DNA of 36,400 bases. Source: Paraburkholderia acidipaludis NBRC 101816. GTDB taxonomy: Bacteria; Pseudomonadota; Gammaproteobacteria; Burkholderiales; Burkholderiaceae. This document shows, in pieces, positions 15,814 through 23,205 of the stretch. Under the pieces are notes generated by a model. It did no database searches. It was given only the letters and a program-made list of their open reading frames with translations, and was not told the origin of the DNA. The translations under genes were made by a program, and so were the position numbers. Every line of letters begins with the position of its first letter. Within the stretch, counting starts at the first letter, position 1. The stretch covers positions 1 through 36,400 of the forward strand of contig NZ_BAXZ01000038.1 in the NCBI RefSeq assembly GCF_000684975.1, read 5' to 3'.

Positions 15814-17906
15814 TCCTTGAAAAAATTGCTAAGCGTAGAGCTGCTACCAACAGCTGAGCCTAGCCCCAGCGGGTCAAGATAACGCTGTGAACCCTGATCC
15901 CAGGATGCGGCATCCTGAAGCTTGCCCAGTTGATCCTGACGAATCTGGTCAGGGTCTGGAAGCAGTTTCTTCGCCGCTTTGCCAGCCGTGTTCTTGGCCT
16001 TATCGACTATCTGGTCCTTGCTGCTTTTTTCTTCGATCGTGCGCAACTGCAGGAACACGCCATCACCAAGTGAGACGTTATTTGCCCTGGTGATGGTGTT
16101 ATGAACAAAATTGTCAAAGAATGCGAGCACTTCCGGTGACAAGGTAGCGGGCTTCACCCACGCGGTTGCCAGCTCACGTGCCGTCGGATCGCGAATGTCA
16201 TCGATGGTGTGCCTCTGCCCCATCAAGTCAGCGGGCGGCACCCCTTGCTCCGCTTCGTTGTAATAGTCGGCCCGGCTGTTGTAATCGGGAGTCGGTGCAT
16301 CCGTGAATATCTTGTTGTAGACCTCTGCGTCGATCGTATTAACAAATAAATTGCTACCGGTGCTGTATGTTCCAGCCCGGTCGTGAAGCGTACGCGCCCA
16401 CGAAACGAACAACTTCTGATGCGCAAGAAATTGATGCTCGAGAGAACTTTTTCCGCCGGGCAATAGCGCGGCATAGGCCTTGAAAAGGTCATTCACGGTA
16501 GCGGTCTTTCCATTCACGCTAACTGTCTTCTGAAACTCGAATTCCCGCACTGCGATTCGCAGTCCCTGCTCTTTCAGTTGTTCCGTTCGGTAGACAGGAA
16601 CACCACAGACCCACGCCTGGTCAAGCATGTTTCTCGCCGACACCTTCGCAAGTTCGGCGGACTTTCCATCTTCGCCATCCGCGAAACCACCGCCCACATC
16701 GGCCTGACTCCCGGGATAGACGACTTCAGTCAAGTTACCTGCTTCTTTCGAGTTGCGCGGGGAATCAACCGGCTTGTAGAAGCGCAGTTCGGTAGCAGCA
16801 ACGTGGTGGACAACCTTGCGAAACTCGCCTGGCGTGTCGTATTCGCCAAGCGTGCGTTTGGCGAGGGCGACCAATTGGCTGAGCGCCTCGATCGCCACCC
16901 GGACCACGACCCCACCCGCGCCCCCTGCTTCCGGAGTGGCAAGCGTCCCCGCCGCCGTTAGCAACTGCGTTCCCGCTTTCGCGAAGAAACTGTCCCCGTA
17001 GGCACTCGAAACGCTGTCGAACAGCCCCATGAAATCGAACCGCACGTCGGCGCCTTGATAGGTAATCTTTTCGCCCTCTTTTTTGCAGATTTTTTCGATC
17101 AATTCATTCGCGAATTTGCGTGCGGCCACCGCGCCCCGGTCGAAGCCGAACATCGAAATCCGAATCGAATTGATGGGTCTGGGATCATTGCGAGCTTGCT
17201 TGAGGATATCCGTAAAGTCACTCTTTGCCTGATCTACACGTGCGTCAAAACCCGTTCCAAGCCACGCCGCCGGGGCCCCCATGTCGCGGACGCTGGGAAT
17301 GGCATCAGCAGATGCCTGTACGATGACAGGAATGATTGTCTTCACGCTCGTGACCGATGCCCCCACCTTCTTTAGAATCGCACCCGGTTTGACTCCTTCC
17401 CCGAATTTTTCGAGAGCGTGAACGAGCGCGGACTTTACACCGCCCTTCGAACCGGTCCTGTAGGCGCCCGTTGCTTCCTTTGCGAAATCTCTCGTGGCGT
17501 CTTTACGCGCGTCGCCAATACTATCTTTGACTGAATCAGTAACCGCATCCTTCGCTTCCTTGACAGTGTTGGCGGCCAGTGTGCCCGCTATCCCTACTGT
17601 TTCTTTTGACAGGCGGCGTCCCATGCCTTCGTAGTAGAGTGAGTAAATTCCTGCTTCCTTTTTTGTTTCCTTATGTGCATTAAATAGGCGACCAATATTA
17701 GAGGGAGCGGAGTCCCCTTTAACGCTGTGACCGAAGCCATCGAAGAAGAAGCTAATATAGATTTCTTGACGACAGCGATAACAACCGTCCGGCGGAGCAG
17801 ATGGCTGAGTGAGTGTAAAACTGGTTGCCCGGCCCACGCGATCAACCATGGACGGATTACTTTCCGCCGCTGCTGACGCAGAAATGGCTGTCTCTTCGTT
17901 GCGCAT
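15810..17906 (-). CDS. DUF2235 / Tle1-like T6SS effector with altered catalytic residues
   Basis: A 698-residue protein of the DUF2235 alpha/beta-hydrolase family, to which T6SS phospholipase effectors of the Tle1 type belong. Family features: FFFDGFGHS (52-60) with SNIGRLF (69-75), the elbow SMFGFDRGAVAARKFANEL (251-269), FMGLFDSVSSAYG (292-304, Asp297), HHVAATELRF (367-376) and YPGSQADVGGGF (397-408). The elbow has Asp256 where GxSxG has the nucleophilic Ser, and Gln401 replaces the usual His of the PGxHxDVGGG motif; the acidic residue is kept. A helical insertion fills about 100-205, and a charged C-terminal tail follows. AGGTGA precedes the ATG. It sits behind vgrG, a DUF4123 adaptor and four immunity-like genes, and is coupled to PAAR. 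Effector role is well supported by context; lipase activity is doubtful. Base composition is lower in GC than the tss genes. Confidence 0.88.
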   Translation of the reverse strand: MRNEETAISASAAAESNPSMVDRVGRATSFTLTQPSAPPDGCYRCRQEIYISFFFDGFGHSVKGDSAPSNIGRLFNAHKETKKEAGIYSLYYEGMGRRLSKETVGIAGTLAANTVKEAKDAVTDSVKDSIGDARKDATRDFAKEATGAYRTGSKGGVKSALVHALEKFGEGVKPGAILKKVGASVTSVKTIIPVIVQASADAIPSVRDMGAPAAWLGTGFDARVDQAKSDFTDILKQARNDPRPINSIRISMFGFDRGAVAARKFANELIEKICKKEGEKITYQGADVRFDFMGLFDSVSSAYGDSFFAKAGTQLLTAAGTLATPEAGGAGGVVVRVAIEALSQLVALAKRTLGEYDTPGEFRKVVHHVAATELRFYKPVDSPRNSKEAGNLTEVVYPGSQADVGGGFADGEDGKSAELAKVSARNMLDQAWVCGVPVYRTEQLKEQGLRIAVREFEFQKTVSVNGKTATVNDLFKAYAALLPGGKSSLEHQFLAHQKLFVSWARTLHDRAGTYSTGSNLFVNTIDAEVYNKIFTDAPTPDYNSRADYYNEAEQGVPPADLMGQRHTIDDIRDPTARELATAWVKPATLSPEVLAFFDNFVHNTITRANNVSLGDGVFLQLRTIEEKSSKDQIVDKAKNTAGKAAKKLLPDPDQIRQDQLGKLQDAASWDQGSQRYLDPLGLGSAVGSSSTLSNFFKE

Positions 17907-17917
17907 GCCGCTTCACC

Positions 17918-18370
17918 TCAATCCGTAGCGTTAGTAATGTTGGGAGTCGTCGGGAACTCGACCCATTTCGCCTCGACCTTCCTTCCCGGCAGGAAGTGGA
18001 ATTCGATGTATCCGCTGTGCTTGTTCGGTAGTTCTGGCACGGGAACTTCAGTTTCGTAGGTTTCAGGTGGCATATTTTTTTCATCTTGCTCTTGCGTCAG
18101 ATCCAGGACGACCTTGATGTGCAATGTCTTTGTTTGCTTCGGGATATCGAAGCAACACGTTATGCTCCCGCCTCCACCAACTTTATGAGCGTGAGAATAT
18201 CCTCCCCCAAAGTCATCGACATCGAAGGCAGCGATATTGCGATCAGTGTAGTTGTAACCGGTCACGTGATACGGGCCATACGTTTCCTGCGAGCAGGCTC
18301 GACCCACTGCGATCCCGGCGACACACGCCAGCAACAGAAAACCTCCCCTGCGTTTCAAATCTTTTGGCAT
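17918..18370 (-). CDS. DUF3304-like secreted protein, copy A (probable immunity protein)
   Basis: A 150-residue protein with an N-terminal hydrophobic signal and Cys at the predicted cleavage site (GRACSQ). The residue at -3 is not the usual Leu/Val/Ile, so lipidation is uncertain, but export is likely. The mature part has YGPYHVTGYNYTDRNIAAF, a Gly-rich loop ending in a CC pair, and a C-terminal half LHIKVVLDLTQEQDEKN. This fits the DUF3304 family, whose members often lie beside Tle-type effectors and include lipoprotein immunity proteins. Its middle loop (about 52-78: GGGYSHAHKVGGGGSITCC) differs from the other copies. It is the copy nearest the effector, 11 bases upstream, and is therefore the best candidate for the cognate immunity protein. 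Confidence 0.82.
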   Translation of the reverse strand: MPKDLKRRGGFLLLACVAGIAVGRACSQETYGPYHVTGYNYTDRNIAAFDVDDFGGGYSHAHKVGGGGSITCCFDIPKQTKTLHIKVVLDLTQEQDEKNMPPETYETEVPVPELPNKHSGYIEFHFLPGRKVEAKWVEFPTTPNITNATD

Positions 18371-18384
18371 CAGTGCCCCGGTGC

Positions 18385-18837
18385 TCAGTTTGTGGCCTTA
18401 GGAATATTGGGAGTCGTTGGGAACTCGACCCATTTCGCCTCGATCTTCCGTCCCGGCAGGAAGTGGAGCTCGATGTATCCGTCGTGCTTGTTCGGTAGCT
18501 CTGGCACGGGAATGTCAGTTTCGTAGGTTTCAGGCGGCAGATTTTTTTCATCTTGTTCCTGCGTCAGGTCCAGGACAACCTTGATGTGCAATGTCTTTGC
18601 TCGCTTCGGGATATCCAGGCAACATGCAAATCCGCCCCCTCCACCAGACTGATGGGCGGCAGAATCCCCCCCGCCAAAGCCATCGACATCAAAGGCAGCG
18701 ATATTGCGATCGGTGTAGTTGTAACCGGTCACGTGATACGGGCCATACGTTTCCTGCGAACAGGCTCGACCCACTGTGATCATAATGACACCGGCGAGCA
18801 ATAGCAGACTTCCCCAGCATTTCAAATTTTTTGGCAT
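18385..18837 (-). CDS. DUF3304-like secreted protein, copy B
   Basis: A 150-residue paralogue of copies A, C and D. It shares the RACSQETYGPYH segment with all of them, but has the loop GGGDSAAHQSGGGGGFACC, nearly the same as copy D, while its C-terminal half (LDLTQEQDEKNLPPETYET) follows copies A and C. I use the ATG at 18837; a TTG immediately upstream at 18840 is an alternative. A GGGGG run lies five bases before the ATG. It is 14 bases upstream of copy A. Role inferred as periplasmic immunity against this or a related effector. Confidence 0.82.
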   Translation of the reverse strand: MPKNLKCWGSLLLLAGVIMITVGRACSQETYGPYHVTGYNYTDRNIAAFDVDGFGGGDSAAHQSGGGGGFACCLDIPKRAKTLHIKVVLDLTQEQDEKNLPPETYETDIPVPELPNKHDGYIELHFLPGRKIEAKWVEFPTTPNIPKATN

Positions 18838-18852
18838 CAACGCCCCCGGCGT

Positions 18853-19308
18853 TCAGTTTGTGGCGTTAGGAATGTTGGGAGTCTTCAGGAACTCGACCCA
18901 TTTCGCCTCGATCTTCTTTCCCGGCAGGAAGTGAAATTCGATGTAACCGTCGTGCTTGTTCCGTAGCTCAGGGACGGGAATTTCAGTTTCGTAGGTTTCA
19001 GGCGGCAGATTTTTTTCATCTTGCTCCTGCGTCAGGTCTAGGACAACCTTGATGTGCAGTGTTTTTGCGCGCTTAGGAATCTCGAGACAACATGTCTCAC
19101 CACCGCCCCCTCGGCCCGTGTAATGAGCGCTGGAATTTCCACCCCAAGTTTCGTTGACCCAAAAACTTGCAATGTTGCGATCCGTGTAGTCGTAGCCGGC
19201 AATGTGATACGGGCCATACGTTTCCTGCGAGCAGGCTCGACTCACTGCGATCCAGGCGACACAGGCGAACAACAGAAAACCTCCCCAGCGTTTCAAATCT
19301 TTTGGCAT
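18853..19308 (-). CDS. DUF3304-like secreted protein, copy C (most divergent loop)
   Basis: A 151-residue paralogue with the same signal region and C-terminal half as A and B, but a distinct middle: YHIAGYDYTDRNIASFWVN, then ETWGGNSSAHYTGRGGGGE before the CC pair. The leader MPKDLKRWGGFLL is closest to copy A. It lies 15 bases from copy B. Differences are concentrated in residues about 36-76, the part most likely to contact a toxin. Export and immunity are inferred as for the other copies. Confidence 0.82.
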   Translation of the reverse strand: MPKDLKRWGGFLLFACVAWIAVSRACSQETYGPYHIAGYDYTDRNIASFWVNETWGGNSSAHYTGRGGGGETCCLEIPKRAKTLHIKVVLDLTQEQDEKNLPPETYETEIPVPELRNKHDGYIEFHFLPGKKIEAKWVEFLKTPNIPNATN

Positions 19309-19323
19309 CAGTACCCCCGGTGC

Positions 19324-19776
19324 TCAGTTTGTGGCCTTAGGAATATTGGGAGTCGTCGGGAACTTGACCCATTTCGCCTCGATCTTCCTTCCCGTCAGAA
19401 AATGGAATTCAATGTATCCGTCGTGCTTGTTCGGTAGCTCTGGCACGGGAATGTCAGTTTCGTAGGTGTCATTGGGGAGGTTTTTGTCAAACTGCTCCCA
19501 TGTCAATCCAAGCACGACCTTGATGTGCAATGTCTTTGCTCGATTCGGGATATCGAGGCAACATGCAAATCCGCCCCCTCCACCAGACTGATGGGCGGCA
19601 GAATCTCCCGCGCCAAAGTCATCGACATCAAAGGCAGCAATATTGCGATCGGTGTAGTTGTAACCGGTCACGTGATACGGGCCATACGTTTCCTGCGAGC
19701 AGGCTCGACCCACTGCGATCCCGATGACACAGGCCAGCAATAAAAAACTTCGCCAGCGCGCCAGTATCTTCAGCAT
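19324..19776 (-). CDS. DUF3304-like secreted protein, copy D (first of the array)
   Basis: A 150-residue paralogue and the first of four in transcription order, 56 bases after the DUF4123 gene. Its leader (MLKILARWRSFLL) differs from the others; the loop matches copy B (GAGDSAAHQSGGGGGFACC) and the segment LGLTWEQFDKNLPNDTYET is unique. All the conserved family positions are kept, so it looks functional. Its own leader suggests that it is the older copy or arrived separately. Confidence 0.82.
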   Translation of the reverse strand: MLKILARWRSFLLLACVIGIAVGRACSQETYGPYHVTGYNYTDRNIAAFDVDDFGAGDSAAHQSGGGGGFACCLDIPNRAKTLHIKVVLGLTWEQFDKNLPNDTYETDIPVPELPNKHDGYIEFHFLTGRKIEAKWVKFPTTPNIPKATN

Positions 19777-19832
19777 CGCTTCCGCTTTGTAGTGAGGTTA
19801 GGTAGTTGCCGTTGCCGATCAGATATTTGGTG

Positions 19833-20759
19833 TCAGGCGGCCCACGAGGATGCTGCAGCCTCCTCCCATGCGTCGGGAGAAATCGATGGCAGTATTTCGC
19901 GTAAGGGCTTGCCCGCGCGTTGACGCGGGTCCAGTTTGACGTTGATCGTCGGGTGCGCGTCAAACTCCCGGCCTATGTTCAGTCCGATCAGAGTGAACAA
20001 CATCAGATCGTCCATATTGTGAAACTGATAGCGCTCGTATGCACGATCGAGGAGTTCGCGGGCATGTGCAATGCAACTGCGAGCGTCGATGTCCGACATC
20101 GGCGGCAACAACTCGCCCTTGATTTCGTGATAGACCGTTTCAGCTAATGTCGCCACCGCCAGTCGCTGTTGCTGCTGGGTAGTAAGCATTGGATGATCCG
20201 CCGTGACAACCAGTCCATCCGATTCGCGATCGGAACCATTAACGTCCTTCCACCCTCCGTGCCAATACCGTATCGCGCGAAGCGGCGCGACGAGCCATTC
20301 GCGTTGCGCTGGTGTCAGCGCGTCCAGCAGCGCCTCAAGAATCAACGGATCGTAGTAGCGCAGCAATGCGTGCCTTCCGTCTGCCAGTGCGACTTCCGCA
20401 AACGGGTGAAGATGGCGGGTCAGACGGGATAGAGACGCCCGTGACGCAACCCAAAGCACGAGGTCTACGTGCTCGCTCTTGCGCAGCAGCGTTCGGGCGA
20501 GCGCCGCATGGGAAGCGTCGTCGAGTTTGATCTCGACCAGATAGGGCGCAACGTCAGGCGAGGATGCTTCGAGCATTGTCTCGGGATAGAGGCATTGCCA
20601 CGCCGCGTCCCGTTCGATCACGACCTGCAGCACGTCCGGGTCCAGCACGCCATCGACAAGCGCGTACAGGTGAATCGGCGTGTCGTGACCGGTGGTCAGC
20701 GCTTTGAGCCACTGAGTGAGTTCGGTGAAACGTTCGACCTGAAAGGGAACAGTATGCAT
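19833..20759 (-). CDS. DUF4123 T6SS effector-loading adaptor
   Basis: A 308-residue cytoplasmic protein of the DUF4123 (Tap-1/TEC) type, chaperones that bring an effector to the VgrG tip. Support comes from the N-terminal alpha/beta part with IHLYALVDGVLDPDVL and WQCLYPETM, the characteristic ALLRYYDPLILEALLDAL motif (about residues 130-147) and location 10 bases after vgrG. The ATG at 20759 has GGAG eight bases upstream. The cargo is presumably the DUF2235 protein encoded after the four immunity-like genes. The C-terminal region contains FTLIGLNIGREFDAHP, common in these adaptors. Confidence 0.9.
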   Translation of the reverse strand: MHTVPFQVERFTELTQWLKALTTGHDTPIHLYALVDGVLDPDVLQVVIERDAAWQCLYPETMLEASSPDVAPYLVEIKLDDASHAALARTLLRKSEHVDLVLWVASRASLSRLTRHLHPFAEVALADGRHALLRYYDPLILEALLDALTPAQREWLVAPLRAIRYWHGGWKDVNGSDRESDGLVVTADHPMLTTQQQQRLAVATLAETVYHEIKGELLPPMSDIDARSCIAHARELLDRAYERYQFHNMDDLMLFTLIGLNIGREFDAHPTINVKLDPRQRAGKPLREILPSISPDAWEEAAASSWAA

Positions 20760-20769
20760 GTCGGATCTC

Positions 20770-23121
20770 CTATGCTCGTGGCGTTAGCGCGCTGCGGCTC
20801 TGGGCAGCATCCGATCTGCAGTCCTTGCAGACCCCCTGCGGCAGTTCCGGCATTGGAGCCTTGTCGCTTGCAGCCGAAGGTTTGTCCCACGACGCGCATT
20901 TCTCGAGAATGTCACCTGGCGTACCATTTTCGATACCGTTTGGCGTCACTTTGATATATGAGCCTCCCGCACCGATCCAGACCTCCTTTGCTGCGCAGAG
21001 AACCAGCTTGCCGTTGACGCTGGATATCTTCAGATCCTTCAACGCGCTGATTTCCATTGCATCTGTCTGCGCCTGGATTTCAACTTTTCCCTTTGCGGCA
21101 AAGAATTTCATCCCGCACTTTTGCGCGAACATCGATATGGCTTCACCGGCAGCGACCGTGAATTTCTTGAAAACACCAATATCTGCCGCACCGCCGGCGC
21201 TTACCGCGAGATTGCTGGTTGCAGCCAATTGAAGATGCTGACCGCTGGTCAGCGCGATACCATCCGGCGCTGATGCCAGAATGACGGCGCGTTGTAATCC
21301 GTTGAGCCGTTGCTCGAGAAACTGCCGTTGCTGGTCAAGTTCCGCCAGGTGGGCACGAGCGGCCTGCGCGCTGGCAGTCAGGTTGTCCATCAGCGAATAG
21401 GCATCCTCAAGTTGCGCCTTCGCAGTGACCATATCCAACTGCTTGCCGCTGGCGCCTTCTTGGGCCTCGGAGGAAATAAGTACGCCCTTTGCCCCCCGCA
21501 CAGACACGTGCTCGTCGGTACGCAACTCCACACCCTGCCCCCTCTCCTTGCGATCCGAATCGACCATATGCCCAAGATTGAGCTCGCTGGTCTGGAACGG
21601 GGTCGTCAGGTGAATATGCTCAATACCTTCCTTGTCCTCCATGCGCAACTCATTCTGCGCGGCCGTGCGAATAAGATTGCGGGTATTGTTGAGATTGTTG
21701 ACGAGATCAGGATGCAGGCTGTCGTGCATCGCACCGATGATGATCGGACGATTGGGGTCGGCGGCCGTAAATTCCAGCGCCACTTCCGCTGAGTCGATCA
21801 GCGGGAAGTGGTGACCATAGTTGTCGCCGCTGTAGGGCTTGGCAAAGCGCACAGGCCGGCTCGTGCCCCCCGGGCTCCACTCGTCCAGATCGAACGGCAG
21901 CTTGATGACGTACCAGCCCTGTTCCGTCAGATACGCATATTTGTAGTTCCCGGGCGAGGTGATACGCGCTGGCAAGATGCCCTTGATCTCCGGCTTCACG
22001 ATGGATTCCATCGATGTGCGCCAGACCCGGTCCGAAGGAATCCCTTCGAACTTCACCTGATAGGACTTGTTGCGCCCGCCATGCGAAGTCACCGACGTGA
22101 TGAAGATCCCGTACTTTGCGTCAACCGGCGTCGGATCGACTCGCATGACCTCCCCGGCCTCCAGCCAGAACGGATTGCCCCTGCCGATGAATGTCACCTG
22201 ATTCGCAAGATGCGCCTCGTGTCGCAGACGGGCGATACGCTGCCCTTCTTCTGGCGTCTCGTAGTGCTCACCCCAGTGATAATCAACCGCATTGGTGGTC
22301 TTGTCGCCGCGTGCCGTGTTCTCTTCGACCAGCAACGATACGTCGGCCTGACGGTGGTTGTAATCATGCAAACGCACCGATTGCGGCACACGCTGGGTAC
22401 GCCGCCGCAGCGACTTGATCGCGTCCGCGCCCACGCTCTCGAGCCCCGCATCACGACGATACGGCACCGTACGCTGCTTGCGCGCATACGCGTCCAGATC
22501 GTCGCCGAACACCAGCACGGCGTAATCCTTTTTTTGCTCCCAGCGAAACCAGATGCCCTCTTCCGCGCAGATGCGCTGGATGAACACGAACGTTGTTTCG
22601 TGGTACTGCGTGACGTACTCGTGCCGCTTGTACTCGCCGCGCAGATTGAACTTGAAGTCGACACCCGCCCGGTAGCCCTCATGTCGTAGCGTGTCGGTAA
22701 TGATCTCTTCAATCGACTGCTTCTGGAACAGCCGGCTCGTCTTGCCCCTGTTCAGGTCTGCCATTGCGGGCTCGAGCCTGACGCGGTAGCGCGTCTCGTC
22801 CGCCGAGGTCTCGAGTTCATCGAACTTCGTGATGATGCCGTGGACGGTCTGGGCGGGCGGTTTCGCGCTGAACTTCTCCGCGTTCTCGCCGAACATGCGT
22901 TGCAGGTGACCGATGTTCGGGTCGATCGGATCTATGGTGAATCTAGCCGGACGCCCAAGCACCTGATCCATAGGAATCCCCGCCATCGGGCTTGTGAATT
23001 CAATCTCGTACCAGTACAGCTGGCTGATCTTGTCCTGGCCAGCAAATTTCACGATCGAGAACGGCGCCGGCTGCGGCGCCAGCTTCAATTCATAAGCCTG
23101 TGACGGCATGAGCCACGACAT
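20770..23121 (-). CDS. vgrG: T6SS spike protein VgrG with DUF2345 extension
   Basis: Trimeric spike puncturing target membranes and carrying effectors. The 783-residue protein has the gp27-like region (about 10-370: ISQLYWYEIEFTSP, VHGIITKFDELETSADETRY, ETTFVFIQRICAEEGIWFRW), the gp5 OB-fold region (about 390-490: DLDEWSPGG, FPLIDSAEVALEFTAADPNR) and a C-terminal DUF2345 beta-helix (about 560-735) including KKFTVAAGEAISMFAQ and IGAGGSYIKVTPNGIE. After it comes a short tail with a CKDC pair; no toxin domain is visible, so it is a carrier rather than an evolved VgrG. GGGAGG lies seven bases before the ATG. It is preceded by a strong stem-loop and followed by the DUF4123 gene. Confidence 0.96.
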   Translation of the reverse strand: MSWLMPSQAYELKLAPQPAPFSIVKFAGQDKISQLYWYEIEFTSPMAGIPMDQVLGRPARFTIDPIDPNIGHLQRMFGENAEKFSAKPPAQTVHGIITKFDELETSADETRYRVRLEPAMADLNRGKTSRLFQKQSIEEIITDTLRHEGYRAGVDFKFNLRGEYKRHEYVTQYHETTFVFIQRICAEEGIWFRWEQKKDYAVLVFGDDLDAYARKQRTVPYRRDAGLESVGADAIKSLRRRTQRVPQSVRLHDYNHRQADVSLLVEENTARGDKTTNAVDYHWGEHYETPEEGQRIARLRHEAHLANQVTFIGRGNPFWLEAGEVMRVDPTPVDAKYGIFITSVTSHGGRNKSYQVKFEGIPSDRVWRTSMESIVKPEIKGILPARITSPGNYKYAYLTEQGWYVIKLPFDLDEWSPGGTSRPVRFAKPYSGDNYGHHFPLIDSAEVALEFTAADPNRPIIIGAMHDSLHPDLVNNLNNTRNLIRTAAQNELRMEDKEGIEHIHLTTPFQTSELNLGHMVDSDRKERGQGVELRTDEHVSVRGAKGVLISSEAQEGASGKQLDMVTAKAQLEDAYSLMDNLTASAQAARAHLAELDQQRQFLEQRLNGLQRAVILASAPDGIALTSGQHLQLAATSNLAVSAGGAADIGVFKKFTVAAGEAISMFAQKCGMKFFAAKGKVEIQAQTDAMEISALKDLKISSVNGKLVLCAAKEVWIGAGGSYIKVTPNGIENGTPGDILEKCASWDKPSAASDKAPMPELPQGVCKDCRSDAAQSRSALTPRA

Positions 23122-23155
23122 CGAAAACCTCCCGGATTACGCAATAACAGCAAAT

Positions 23156-23186
23156 GCCGCCGGAGCGCGCAGAACGCTCCGGCGGC
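23156..23186 (-). terminator. Strong stem-loop between tssC and vgrG
   Basis: A perfect 12-bp stem, GCCGCCGGAGCG (23156-23167) with CGCTCCGGCGGC (23175-23186), around a 7-base loop, placed 19 bases after the tssC stop and 34 before vgrG. On the minus strand the stem is followed by ATTTGCTGTTATTG, only moderately T-rich. It probably acts as a partial terminator or 3' stabiliser so that sheath genes exceed downstream genes in mRNA. Confidence 0.8.
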
Positions 23187-23205
23187 AGGTGCGGGTAACG
23201 TCAGA

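Larger units (their letters stand above)
17918..19776 (-). repeat. Tandem array of four immunity-like paralogues
   Basis: Four complete reading frames of about 453-456 bases repeat with a period of about 466-471 bases, separated by only 12-15 bases (e.g. 18371-18384, 19309-19323). Long stretches are nearly identical at the DNA level, such as the run encoding GPYHVTGYNYTDRN and the cgggccatacgtttcctgcg segment in each copy. Identity is interrupted in the middle of each gene. The pattern suggests repeated duplication with later recombination. Confidence 0.9.

Noticed and set aside
17918..19776. CRISPR-like or satellite repeat
   Set aside because: The roughly 470-base repeats are complete coding genes with signal peptides, not short repeats with spacers.
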